Shown here piece after piece: positions 9,624 through 21,837 of a DNA stretch of 64,000 bases. Under the pieces are notes generated by a model. That model ran no database searches. It saw only the letters and a program-made list of their open reading frames with translations, and was not told the DNA's origin. Origin of the DNA: Blumeriella jaapii (Eukaryota > Ascomycota > Leotiomycetes > Helotiales > Drepanopezizaceae); the NCBI GenBank assembly GCA_009599575.1, contig VWND01000083.1, positions 248,001-312,000 on the forward strand, in the 5' to 3' direction. The stretch's first letter is position 1, and the number at the start of each line of letters is the position of its first letter. A program made the position numbers and the translations under genes.

Positions 9624-11894
9624 GGGCTGTGGACGCGACTTCATGATACCCCAGAGAACGGGATTTGATTGGAAGTCCATTTCTCATTCCCGTCATGACA
9701 TTCCAAATGGGCCAACCGTACTCGGAACTTCATGGGCGATCGCTCATTCATTCGGTCACTCCCTACGACCCCGATATATGCGAACACGCCGCAGCTTGGC
9801 CAAGTCTCAGCTCCGGACAGACACGCAGATATCAGACATCCTCCACGCCTTCATCAACCCAAATTCTATCCCACCACCCCATCAACCTCTCGGCAACAAC
9901 CCTCTTCGGCAACAAAACGCCTCCACCCAACTCCCTCTCATTACCAGTCGCAATACGCACCTGCCTCGCAAACATGGCAATCCTCGTACTCCGCACCACC
10001 CTGCTCTCTCAACACCTGCAAATGCTCTGCCGAGACACAGCTGAACCGCTGCGTGGTCGTCGAGTACAGGAGCACGGACTTGGCCATTGATCGCGCGGTG
10101 ATCCTTTCAGAGACTGAGGGGAAAATAAGGTGGCAGCGATATCAGGACTCGTCTTGTTGTTTTTGGCCCTTTCGCTAGAGCGTACCTGTTCCACACTCTC
10201 TGATCTTCCGCCTTGCAGTTTCTCTGTTTGGCTACTTCTTTACTCCGACTTCTGGCTTGCTCTCTCCTGTTCTTGGCCCTTCGCCTGGCGAACTTGTCGT
10301 CTGCTTTCACAACCCACTGCTCTTTTCACCTGCTCGGCAACAGCTTTGTGAGCTGCGCGGTCAAGTCTCCGCTGGTGTGTAGCGGTTTTTATATTATCTC
10401 CTGGATCGAGGCGGGTTGGCCTTCTGCGCTCTCTGATTTGTCTCCTGCGGGCCCCGTGACGGTCAGGCTTTGCTGTCTCCTTCCCGTGCTTGGCTGTACC
10501 GGCAAGAGAGGAACATAGTGACTTTGGAATGGCCATCTATTCTAGTGAAGAGAGCGAGACTTTCGTTGTTACATTATCCGGTCTCAGGAATCATCGGGCT
10601 TGGGATGGGAGTCGTGATTCAATCTTGTGTTTCAGGCCGCGGAGAAGTTCGACTTCGCGATGGCGATTCCGAAGGATTGCTGAAATGAGATGGTGCGAAT
10701 GGGCACAGGCAGGAGGATGCCAATCGTTTGCTTTGATGGCCTGTCTTCTGATGTCGTTATATAGGTAGTCAAAACAGATAGCATGACGCAGCTTGATGTG
10801 TAGATCATGCTTTTCATTATATACCTACCTAGACATGCTATACTCAAGACACCTACCTAGACATGTTATGCTCAAGTCAACCAACAGCCAGCTCTAAATC
10901 TATTATCCTGCAATTCCATCGTATAAGCGTTTCCAGTTATGGGACTTCTGTTAGGATGTCACAGATCCAACTTGTCCGGTCAATGTTAAATCCTCTTCTC
11001 TACTTCTTCTACGTTGACTCAGCAGCTATGTCACGTCTCTAGTGACTGGTGTTATTCACTACTAAGCATTGACTCATTCCTCAGGCCATTTGGGAAAGAG
11101 ATTCACGGGTAATAGTATCGGGTGAATACCCACCCGAAAGGTCCCGAAAGCGGGTCCTGCTATCGTACTATATCTACCACTCGACATCTTCTCACCTTCT
11201 TGCAGACCACTGGAAAGCTATGCTATCTTAGCCAACCAAGAAAAAGGCTTTTGCGTTCTCGTCTTTTGTCCTCCTTGTCTGGGATGATCCCACACAGCGG
11301 CGATGATAATTGTTTGCGCAAATCTGAATGAATCTCCATTACAAGCACTCCCTGAAATTCGACGATTGTTAACCGTAGAAACTGGATCTCGACAATGACA
11401 GCAATTGGTCAATAACAGCAGCAGCTGTTTGCATGGCATTAGGCGCCGAATCGACAGCAGACATTTCGCAGTTTTGATTATACCACTTACTTTTAATATC
11501 ATACAGAGCAATGCGTTCCGTTCCTGTTTGTATCTGAATGCTTTGGCTTCACGGCTTTGCAGCGTGCGCTGTCGCAGCTGTCGAAGCTGTCGACACTTAG
11601 AAAACTAGATGGCTCTAAGAAGCAGAAACCACGCTCGAGACATTCGATGGTTTTCCTATCCAGCCTGATAGCGTAGCAGATGAGAATGCAAAGCTTTCAC
11701 CCCTTGCGTCCTATATAGCTCGCGGTAGCTGCAAGCAAGCCTGGTAGTATATCGGAGGAGGTGAATCTCGCCACACTATCTATCTATCTATCTCCTTTCG
11801 GCCGGGCCCCTTTCTTCAGACGAGCTACAAATGCGGTTCGCTCCTGTGAAATAAATAATTCATCAGCCTTGATTCTAGACTCGCCAAACTCGCC

Positions 11895-11895
<1 letters not shown>
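9624..11895. other. Intergenic, no recognised gene
   Basis: About 2.3 kb with several overlapping short frames, none with recognisable motifs. An exact-type duplication lies at 10823-10876. AT content rises from about 10800 to 11500. A (CTAT)n run is present at about 11777-11793. Confidence 0.6.
10823..10876. repeat. Two-copy 28-bp direct repeat
   Basis: ACCTACCTAGACATG begins at 10823 and again at 10851. The two 26-bp copies differ at two positions (GCTATACTC versus GTTATGCTC), both transitions. Confidence 0.85.
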
Positions 11896-11952
<57 letters not shown>

Positions 11953-13174
11953 CTTTGGCTCGGTGCACGCTAAAATAGCCGAATCTAGCGGGTAGTTTTC
12001 AAACATCGACCTTTTTAATCCATGATTGACGAACATCAACGTCCAAAAATACACCAAGTCTTTTGCATTGGAAACCATTCTTCCTTTCAGCAGGTTCAGG
12101 TTGCCCATGTCTTCCAAACCCGTAGACCCCCCTAAAAAAGAAAAACAAAAATTTGCAATCCAGCACGTGTCAAAGCCCTGTTCTCAATCCCAAGAACCCA
12201 TATCCACGGGGCAACAACAAACCCGACAGACACCGCAGAAGCTCATAAACAAACAAACAAGCACCGCCTGCTTGCCCGCCTGCCTGCCTGTCTGTCTGTC
12301 TGTCTGTCTGCTTTCCAGCGATGTTTCCCGCCCGGCACGAGAGCGAGATTGCAGTCCATCAACAGTGTAACTAACATTCGTCGATAACAGTCCCTCCCTT
12401 TTTCCCTCCCTTCCTTCCTTCCTTCCTCCTTTCCTTCCTAGCCAAACACGAAACCACTTCATGCCAAAGGGCTTTTTCTTCCCCTCTCGTATCCCTCTGT
12501 GTACCAAGACGGCTCGGCTCGGCTCGGTGGATCGTTGCTCTCCCGTCCCTTCCACGACTCTTGCAATACAATACAATACAGTACAGTAGTACAGGACCAG
12601 ATTTCCGTGGTCTCCCTCCCCTCGCACTGGTTGGTAATCGCTGGGACGCTCTCAATCAAGCCTTTCTCCCAAGGTGTAATTCTTAAACTAAACCAAAAGA
12701 CCAAAAGAAAAGAAAAGCAAAATCTATCTAGCTCTTCGGCTGGTCCGAGAGGGAAAAGCCGTTGTGGAGGTGGATCCTCTTACAATTCAGTACAGTACAT
12801 ACAGTACAATACAAAAAAAAAAAATACACAAACAGTACAACACAATCCATACAGTACAATACAATACAGTACAGTGCCTACAATTCAATACACAGTACAT
12901 ACAATACAGTACAGCACAAACAATACAATCCAATCCATACAGTACAGTACCTATAGTACCTAAGGTACCGATGAGATCTGCTGCTATACTGTAGCAGGCA
13001 GGCAGGCAGGCAAGAGGGAAGTCGATGCGCAAAGACGCGGTCCGTCCTCCTCTCCTCTCCTCTCCTCTCCTCTCCTCTCCTCTCCTCTCCTCTCCTCTCC
13101 TCTCCTCTCTCTCCTCTTCTCGCCTCGCTGCTAGCCAGCATAACAAGAAAGAGAGAGAAAGAAAGAGAGAAAGA

Positions 13175-13264
<90 letters not shown>

Positions 13265-13796
13265 AGAGAGAGAGAGAGAAAGAAATAAAAAGAGAGAAGC
13301 TTTACCAGATACCATGATACCAAAATACCATAATACCAACTGACGCTCTTTACTGTATGTATATATATACTTCCCGTGAGGAAACACCGAGTGAGTGAGT
13401 GAGTGAGTGACGGAGGTGTGCGTGAAAAAAAAAAAATAAGAGGAATAAATGAATGATTGATGATGATAGGCAAGACAATTAGTTAGCTAACTCGCTTAAT
13501 ACTGGGCTGCCTTTTCAAAACAACACACAGACCAGACCAGACCAGACCAGAGCATAGCACACAGCACAGCACAGCACAGCACAGCACAGCACACAAAGAC
13601 ACAAAGACATGCCAAAAAAAAAGGGTTATGATTTATTACAATAAATCTCTCTCTTTCTACAACCCCCCCTCTCCCCACTGCAACACGTCTACGTAATATA
13701 CCCTCTTTCCTCTGGCCCTCCCCTCTCCTGCTCTCACCCTCTCACCCTCTCTCTCTCTCTTTCTCTCTCTCCGATAACTACCTATGGCCCTGCACG

Positions 13797-13840
<44 letters not shown>
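11896..13840. repeat. Microsatellite cluster (C-run, CT, CTGT, TACAGTA, TCTCC, GA, A-run)
   Basis: In order: C-run 11897-11922 running into (CT)n to 11949; (CTGT)n about 12290-12310; CCTT-rich 12390-12440; degenerate AATACAGTAC-type repeat 12785-12960; (TCTCC)n pentamer 13050-13110; (GA)n about 13145-13290; GAGT run near 13390; GACCA and AGCAC repeats 13525-13590; A-run about 13798-13839. There is no gene here. The long minus-strand frames across it translate to Ser-Leu and Arg-Glu runs and are repeat artefacts. Confidence 0.9.
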
Positions 13841-14430
13841 AATGAATACATGGGCCATCCTCTCTCTCCCTCTTGTCCTCCTTGCCCCATTGTCCCCTTC
13901 CCTCGACACTTCACATATCTCTTCCCTCTTTCTCTCCACACCTCCCTCCCTCCCCCCCACCCCCCCCCCGCATGGCCAACAAAACCAAACAAAAGACAAC
14001 CAAAGGCAATAAGCAATCACACAAAATAAAAAAACTCACACAACGAACCGCCGCCAACCCCGAAACACCACCACACGCACAGAGCAAGCAGAGCAGTTGG
14101 TAGTAGAGAGAGGGAGGGTCCGCCCCAAGGAAAATGCAGCACTTCGCAAAACTCGAATCTCCAAGATTAGACACGGTCCCTTCGAAAGGAGGTCCGTCGC
14201 ATCGCATCGCACGCGTCTAGTACAGTAGTAGCAGATACCTATGTGCCAGCATAACAGAACAGAACAAATGGAAAGACGAACAGAGACAAACAAAAAAGCC
14301 GATACCCAGCCCGCGCGTCTTCGATCCAACAGCCGCTGTTTTCGCAAGCGGTATTAACCCTCAACCCAAGATCTCGCCCTTCACATCCAGGTATCGCTAT
14401 CCATCCTCGAGGCGGCATTCATGCACCCGC
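13841..14430. other. Downstream flank of the Kin4-like kinase
   Basis: C-rich sequence with no gene. It lies 3' of the kinase stop codon on the minus strand and probably includes its 3' untranslated region. Confidence 0.55.
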
Positions 14431-17400
14431 CTACCCACGATCCCGCCCCCGCCGCCGGAAGAAATCCATCACTTTCCTCGCCGCACCACTACTGCCCGCG
14501 TGATCCGCGTGGCTCGGCCCGTACCCGTTGTTCTGCTCCTGTTCGTACGCATCGCCAAACTTGCGATTGTTCTTCTGCAGGACACCTCGCCCAGCTCTGC
14601 CCGGGGCTTGCGGGATCTGGGGCGGTCGTCTGGCATCATCATCGTACGAGTTGAAGCCAGGGGGGTATGGAGCGCGTCGCGGAGCAGTCTCGCCGAGCGA
14701 AGACTCCGACTCGGTGTTGTGAGACAGATCGCCGGGGCGGAAGCTCGTCACTTGGTCAGGTTGTGCGGCGCCGGATCGTGCATTGGTGACGTTGTAGACG
14801 TCGCGGACCTGATGGGCCGCCGGGGGAGGGCTACCGTTGTCGCCTCCATGGTCGTAGGTTCCGTCTGAGGTATGGGGAGCAGGTGCGGATGTGACACCGC
14901 TCGTGTTTCTATGGTCTGAACCGTGGCTGGCCGCGTAGTCGTCCTGGCTGTCGGGGCGATCGTCACACTGGCCATCCGGAGGAGCCCCAGGAGTGCCATA
15001 TTCCTTGGTAATGCCAATTTGCTTCAGCGAAAAAGAAGCGGGGAGCAGCGAGAACCGTCGTGGTTTGTCCGGGAGCGTGGTCTGAGAGTTGCTGGTGATG
15101 CTGCCGCTCCTCTTCTTGCCGAAGCCAAATGAAATCGAACGTCGGGAGTCCATCGACGGTCGCGACTGCACATCCCGCTGTCCTCCGCCCATACTGACGG
15201 GTGGGTACGATTTCTTTGGCTTTTCAGACTTCTCTTGCGGCTTGCCTCCAAAGAATGAGTTGGGTCTGTTGAAGATGCCTCCAATGGTGTTCGATCTCCG
15301 GTGCCCCTTGGCCTCCGGCGAAGGAGCGATGGCTTTGTTCTGGAGACCCGACACCTTGGCGGATTTCGCGGGAACCTGGTGAGCGCCCGGTTTGCCGGAA
15401 TCTGGATCGCTCTCCACCGTGGGCGCAGAGATGTTGTAGTGGTTGCTCTTCGGCTGAGGCTGCGACATGCGTCCTTGAGCGTTCGTGCCCGCAACGGCCG
15501 GTGCGGCAGGTTGGCTGTACGATCCCCGGTCGCGGAGAGCCAGAGATCCAGGCCGGCTGCCGGAGGAAGTCATGGATCCGCCGGTGTTGGGTCTGGCAAT
15601 CGACACAGGAGGTGGTGCATGACCTGTGAGGTGGTTAGCATCCGACACGGATCGAGGGACGTGTCGTCCGGGTCGAGGCGGAGGAGCCATGCCTTGTGAA
15701 CGAGACGAGTTGGATCCCCGTCTTCCCTGGCCCCCGTATGGATGGGGGTCTTGGGGATGGGACTTCTCCGTGGAGCCTTTTCGCCTCGACTGTTGCGTCG
15801 GCGGCACCTCGACCGGTCCTTGGCTCCCCGGACGAGTGCGGGATCTCGAGACCACGGGCGCAGCCGCGGGCGCCGAGGGTGATAGCTCACCACGTCGAGT
15901 CTGCGACTTGGGCGCCACATATTCGACCTGCACCGTTCTTCTCTTGTTGTCCTTGGCAATCTTGGCCTGCGCCTCCGGGCCGATGGGATCCACGTTGCCA
16001 TGTTTCCGCGAAAGATCGCCCACCGTCGCAGGCGATTTCTGCTTGACGGGCTCTCTGACAGACGAGCTTCGGTTGAGCGTAGGCGGTTCCTGCTCGTCGA
16101 TGACGGTAGTGCTTCCAATCTGGTCGGTGGTTGTGGTCGTGCTGGTGATGAAGCCCACCACGTGCGAATACTCGCTCAGCCAGCTGTGCCTCGCAACCTC
16201 GAACAGGTCTGCTCTCTGCCTCGGGTCTGGCACGAGGATGCGGCGGAGGAGGTCGCGGGCGTGAGGCGTGACGTATTCGGGGAAAGTGAGGGGTGTCGAT
16301 ACGATGTACTTGTAAAGAAGGTTGATGTTGTCGCCCTCGGGATTCGCGGGGTCGTCATCGAAAGGGAGATAGCCCGCAAGCATCGCATACTAAATGACAT
16401 GGATCAGTCGCGGCTCCAAGAGCGAAAGTCGGTTCGACAGCTTACCAGAATCACCCCGCAACTCCAGACGTCCACCTTCCGACCCGTGTAAAGGGAATCG
16501 CTGACGACCAGTTCCGGCGCGGCATAGCAAGGGCTCCCGCAGCTGGTCTGCATCAGATCACCTCTTCGATGTCCATTGGGTAGTACCTTGTCCAGCTCCA
16601 TCCGTTTGACAAAGTCTCGGCTGGACAGGTTGTACTCGATCTCCTCTCCCAGCTCATCGTCGGGGTTGAAGGTGTTGGCAAATCCAAAGTCCGTCACGAT
16701 GATGTTGCGATTCCGATCCAGGAGCAAGTTCTCCAGCTTGAGATCTCGGTGTACGATTCCTTTCTTGTGTAGATACCCCACACCCGACACCAGTTGCGCG
16801 AACAATCGACGCGCAGCGTTGTCCTTGAGATATCTGTGATTGAGGATGTAGTCGAAAAGCTCGCCTCCAGAAGCGTATTCCAGCACAATGCCAATCTGCT
16901 TTTCCGTCTCCACCATCTCATGCAATCGGACGATGTTCGGGTGGGAGATCTCCCGCAGGATGGCGATTTCTCGATAGATCTTGGCCAGCCGCGTCGGATT
17001 CGTGCCCACGCTATCTCTTCTGATGAGCTTGACGGCCACCTGTGAACGTTAGCCAAGTCGAGACATGGGCCGCCGCCCCATCATACCTGTACCCCGCCCT
17101 CTTGCTTCCAGCCCATCTTGACCTTTCCAAACTCGCCCTCTCCCAAGGTGTTGCCCAGGTAGTAGTCCCCAAACTTGCTGCTCTTCTCGCGCTTGCCCGC
17201 GTTCGCCGAATGATCATGCCGGCTCCGGGGCCCGCGGCCGTTCTCCTCCACAGCCTCGCTTGGATCCGGACCCGCTCCTCCCGGGGAGGGTTGTGATGGG
17301 GCGTGGGGGGAAGATGGGACTGCCTCTGCCATGCGCTCTCGTTCTCGCGCAATGTCGACCTCCGGTTGGCTGACAATGACGCGGTTCAAGACGACGCTGG

Positions 17401-18184
17401 CCTCCCTCGAGGGAGCGGTGGGCGATTGCACCGCCGTGGCCTGTCGCTGGGCAGCAGACGCTGACTGCGAGGCGCGCGACTCTTTGCTCGCGCTCGGTCT
17501 GTGCGGGACGGGCTCCTGCGGTGGCGGCTGGCCGCGCCGTCTGGCCCGGGACGAAGTGGCCGCGGCCAGTACTGGCGGATCGTCCCCGTTGACCTGCGGA
17601 TGCCCGTTGCTGCGTCGTCGATCTGCCCGCTCCTGCCCCTCGCCCGCCGGGGCTTGCCGCGGCGAGCCCGAGGCATCGTGCGTGGCCGCTCGTCGCGATC
17701 GATCGGTCGTCGACGTGGTATTCGTCCGGTTGGAGGATGTGCGAGCCGACACGACGGGCGGGACCCCCGCACGGGGATCGCCTGGGGCCATGACGGCGCT
17801 GTGGGCGGCGTCCGGAGAAGTTGGGTTCATGGAAGACGAGACGCGGGCGCTGCCGGCGGGAGCAGCGTGGTTGGCGCTTCCGGACGGCGTGTAGTGTTGC
17901 TGAGATGAAGCGGTGTTGTTGTTGTTGTCGATGTTGTTGTTGCTGTTGCTGATGTTGTTGTTGTTGTGGTTCGCAGACTGCCCATGTCCACTCGGCTTCC
18001 GGGAATGGCGACGTGTCGAAGATGGCGACACGCTGGCCGAGGCCTGGGCGTAGTACGCGTCGCGGTCTCGCGATTGGGACGAGCCGGCAGTGTAGGGTCT
18101 CGCCGACGTCGTCGCTGCGAGCGAGGAGTGCGATCCCACGGTGGTCGGTGGTTGCGGTGCCGCCTGCAGAGCGGCCGACGACAT
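14431..18184 (-). CDS. kin4: Kin4/Frk1-type serine/threonine protein kinase
   Basis: Three exons on the minus strand: 18184-17087, 17039-16446 and 16389-14431 (introns of 47 and 56 nt, both phase 0), about 1216 residues. The first ~335 residues are low-complexity (Ser/Pro-rich, Asn-rich run, NRTNTTSTTD). The kinase domain spans about 338-640: LGEGEFGKVKMG (Gly loop), VAVKLIRR (Lys), YREIAIL (Glu), HRDLKLENLL (catalytic loop), DFGFANTF, CGSPCYAAPE and KVDVWSCGVIL. The activation segment between DFGFAN and CGSPC carries an insert of about 35 residues (GEEIEYNLSSRDFVKRM...), which fits this family. The C-terminal ~575 residues are basic, Ser/Pro-rich and disordered, ending KVMDFFRRRGRDRG, a possible membrane or nucleic-acid contact. 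In yeast, Kin4 restrains mitotic exit when the spindle is mispositioned and Frk1 is its paralogue; the same role here is inference. Confidence 0.94.
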
Positions 18185-19668
18185 GTCTCAGGGGTCGGTC
18201 TGCGCGTCGAGATCCGGACAGGGCCGGTCGTGAGGTGGATGCTGCTACTGCTGCTGTGGTTGTGGGTGTCGTCGTCGTCCCGGATCGGCTCTGCTTGCTC
18301 TGCCTGCTCTGCCTGATCGGTGTCTCTCTCTCGCCCAGTCGATGGCCCGAGACGTTGCTGCACGGCGGATCCGGCGCGCGCGCGAGGTCCAATCCGAGCT
18401 GCTGGTGATAGCGAATGTGTCGCCTCTATCGCCAATGAGACGGGCCAGCTACCATTGTGCGTTGCGGGGCGCGGGATTCCCGGGGCAGACGACACGGAGG
18501 TCTTCGTCGGGGTCGGAGGAGGCGGTCGTGGACGACAGCGAGGCGCGGTCGTGGAGAGGTCGTGGAGAGGTGGCGGAGAGGTCGTGGAGAGGCCGTGGTG
18601 CCGCGCAGATGAAGGAGCCCTCTCGATCCGAGGACGCGCTGAACGTGAGGGTGAGGGTGAACGTGAACGTCAACGCGGCTCGGGGGCTCGGAGTCGCTGC
18701 GCTTGGTCTCTGGATTGGCGTGCGTCGCTCCCACAGCGCGGCGTCGATGGATGTGCCGTGCTGCTGTCGTGTGCGCGCGATGTGCGGTCGTTTCTCGAGA
18801 GGGAGGGGGGACGGGAGGAAGGGGAGGAGGCGGAGGCGGAGGAGGAAGAGGAGGAAGAGGGAGGAGGAGGAGGAGGAGGAGGATGGGTGTTGGCGATGCT
18901 GCGCAGCGAGCTGGGCTCGGCGGCGTGGTCGGGAGTAAGAGGATGGGTGGTCGAGGTGCTCGAGGTGGTCGAGGTAGACGTGGCCGTAGGAGGAGGAGAT
19001 GCGGTGGTTGCCGTCGACGTTGTTGCCGTCGACGTTGATGTCGAGGTGGATGTCGACGTTGATGTCGACGTTGACGTTGACGTGCGAGGTGGAGTCGGGG
19101 TCGAGCGGTCGACGTCGACGGTCGAGCGTGCACCCTCGCCGCCCTCGCCCGCGCCCTCGCCCGCGCCCGCGCCCTTCCACTTCGTCGAGTCACGTCCCCC
19201 GTCACGCAGCCCCAAGTCGCGTTCCGCTGCACCAGCCAAACCACCACCTCCAGCACCTCCAGCACCTCACGCAAAGCCAAAACACGCGTGAGAGCAGCGT
19301 CGGCCTCGTCGCGACCAGATCCACCCCAAATCACATTCACGCGCTTCATTTCCCGCCGGCCTTAGCCCGCGTTTGAGGTGCAAATAGGGGAAGGCGAGGG
19401 GGCTCGAACGCCATGGGGGGCCCATCCGGCGCCCGCTGATCGTGAACACGCACCGCCGCCGCCCGGCGAACCGGACGCTGGCGAAAGGGCATCTCTCGCA
19501 GTCGATGCGCACTGGGGAATGCTGCAGCCGCGGACGGGCGATCGGACGGAGACGGAGATGCGCTGAGATGCAGTCTGATCGAAGACGGCGGCGGGTCAAT
19601 GAGGACTAGATCGATCTCTGACCTCTCGTGGCAGGGCGCATGGAAGTTGGTTACGGTACAGTGCATAG
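18185..19668. other. GC-rich upstream region of the kinase gene with GACGTTGA repeats
   Basis: Very GC-rich with long frames on both strands that give Arg, Gly, Glu or Ser runs. I take this as composition, not genes. At about 19010-19085 an imperfect repeat built on GTCGACGTTGATGTCGA is present; a GAG-rich tract lies at about 18800-18880. Some of this may be a long kinase 5' leader. Confidence 0.6.
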
Positions 19669-19828
19669 AGTAGATACGTCTAGTACACATGTATAATAGA
19701 TACATACAAGATACATACAGTAGATACATGCCGTAGATTCATACAGTAGATACATACCGTAGATACATACAGTAGATACGTACAGTAGATACATACAGTA
19801 GACACGTACAGTAGATACATACAATTTA
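19669..19828. repeat. Degenerate TAGATACATACAG minisatellite
   Basis: Repeats of AGATACATACAGT with variants (AGATACGTACAGT, AGATTCATACAGT), about 13 bp per unit. Every copy carries the TACAGTA core seen elsewhere in the window. Confidence 0.88.
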
Positions 19829-21390
19829 AAGAAACAGACAATACATACAGTACATGCATACAGACACACATACAGACACACATCCAGTACAGAGATGCGA
19901 GACGAGAAACATCCATCCACAGGTTCGATGGGACGCATCGCCTCTTCTAGACGGCTTTCGCTTGACGGTGCTAAGCGGGTGCGTTTGTAAACAAACCTCG
20001 CCGCCACGATTCTTCCCTTCCCTTCTTCTCTTCCGCGCACCAACTCGGCTTTCCCATCCCCTCCCGGCCGTACCAGGATACACACACAGGTAGAGGGCGT
20101 CCGTCCAGCCAAGATCGCAGAGGCACAGAATGTCGATGGATGCAACGCTCCATCCTCCGCCATAACGACATCGCGACCAACCAAACAAACCCCACGCTTT
20201 CCCCCTCCCCCTCCACCTCCCCCTCGCCCTCCCTCTCCCTCTCTCCCCCCAAATATCACCGATGCCCACAGAACGCGTCCCTCTCCCTCGCCCCTCCGGG
20301 ACCGTACGTCGCGCGCATAATCTCCCCAGCTCTGATGATCCCAGCTTCCGTACTGACGGACCACCACGGACGGAGGACACCTACCCGCACCCACCTTGCG
20401 CTTCCACATCGTCAACACCATCCATCCGCAGCTTCTCCCGCCCCATGAAAGCCACACCACTCCCAAGCTCTGCGCCGAACGCGATCACGGCCTGCTCGCC
20501 CCCGACCAGCATCACGGTCCGCGCCAACGCCCACGGTTGCTGTCCCACCGCCAGCGCCATCGACCGTCGCCACACACACGCCCACGTTCCCGGCCGGCTC
20601 TCTCTCGTCCCCCTCTTCTTCTAGAACGGGCCTCCCAACGCGCGCCATGCCGGTCCGGTGATGGATGACCTGCCTATTTTTGTCCCTTGCTCTGACGGAT
20701 CAGGACGGTGCCGTACTGTCCTGTCCTGTCCTGTCCTGTCCCGTCCTTCTACACCTCCTGCCCCCCCCCCCCCCCCCCCCGCCACAGCCGCACTGACCGA
20801 CCGACACCGACCATTCATGCCCAAGACCCAGTCCCAGACCAAGAAGCGTGAAGCCTCAAACCCAAGGAACAAGGGCCCGCCCTGAAACGAACGCCATGCC
20901 GTGAGGCCGCCGGCCGTAACCTGTCACGGTCCGCAGGTACGGTATGTACAGTACATACTGTAGAAGCGTCGTCGTGTAACTGACATCGGGACCGGACCTG
21001 ATCAGAACGCATCCCGGGTGGCCCCTGGCGCCGGATGTACAGGACAGGACAGGACAGTCATACCGGACCGCACCTAAGGTCAGGTACGGCCAGGGTGCAG
21101 GAATGCAGATGCGGTGTTCGCATTGATCGGTGCATTCATGCCGTACACGACACGCGGCGCGCAGAGGCACCGATAAAAAAAGGAACGGAGCGAAACGCGA
21201 AGAGCAGGTACGGACTGTAGGTGCCTATGTACTGTATAGTATAGTATCACGGATCCCGGTCTGGGTCTTCTATCGTCTACCACTCGAGCCGGCATATGCG
21301 TTTCGACGAAAGTCCTGTACATACACACATACCTACATACCTATACATACACACATACATACACCTACCTACATACCTACCTACCTACAG
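19829..21390. other. Intergenic, no recognised gene
   Basis: GC-rich with many short overlapping frames but no family motif. It contains a C-run at about 20761-20780, GTCCT repeats at about 20718-20740 and a (CTAC)n-type flank at 21335-21390 next to the TIR element. Confidence 0.6.
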
Positions 21391-21392
21391 TA

Positions 21393-21837
21393 TGGTGCAA
21401 AAAGTCTCTGCACCCCCCCTCTTGCAGCCAACGTAAACTCGACACAGCCAAGACAGACTTAACACACTTGACACGATCGCCAAGGTAAATTTACCAAATC
21501 TAGTAATATTTATCTCCCGGCTTGTAAAAGCAAACACTCCAGTTTAAAATTTCATGCAATACAACGCTTTTTAGCTCTGGCAATCACGTTTACAGTACAG
21601 TACAATTCGTTGGAAAAGAAAAATAAGACGATTTCTCAAAGACATTTAATTTGGATTTGATAAGTTTGAAAGCTTTTGGAGCATATTCACCACGTGCCAT
21701 AAATGGCTGAATATTTCAACCTAAAATATAGTATTTTTTTCTCGGCTGCATGATATCTATCTGCCTTGGCTGTATGTACTGTACCATTGACTATTTTGGC
21801 TGCAAGGGGGGAGGGGGTGCAGAGACTTTTTGCATCC
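21393..21837. mobile_element. Non-autonomous TIR element (MITE), probably Tc1/mariner type
   Basis: The left end (TGGTGCAAAAAGTCTCTG..., 21393-21430) and the reverse complement of the right end (GGATGCAAAAAGTCTCTG..., 21797-21837) match over about 38 bp, through a C-rich block to TTGCAGCCA. A second inverted block, CAGCCAAGACAGA at 21444 against CAGCCAAGGCAGA read from 21772, extends the symmetry inwards. Each end is bordered by TA (21391-21392 and 21838-21839), the target duplication expected for Tc1/mariner elements. The 445-bp element is AT-rich inside, unlike its GC-rich surroundings, and has no transposase frame. Family assignment is inference from the TA ends. Confidence 0.88.

Noticed and set aside
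12787..13473. 228-codon minus-strand frame
   Set aside because: Composed of TACAGTA, TCTCC and GA microsatellites; translation is Ser-Leu and Glu-Arg runs.
18320..19291. Long frames on both strands upstream of the kinase
   Set aside because: They give Gly, Arg, Glu or Ser/Pro runs on opposite strands at once, a result of GC-rich composition. None matches a family.
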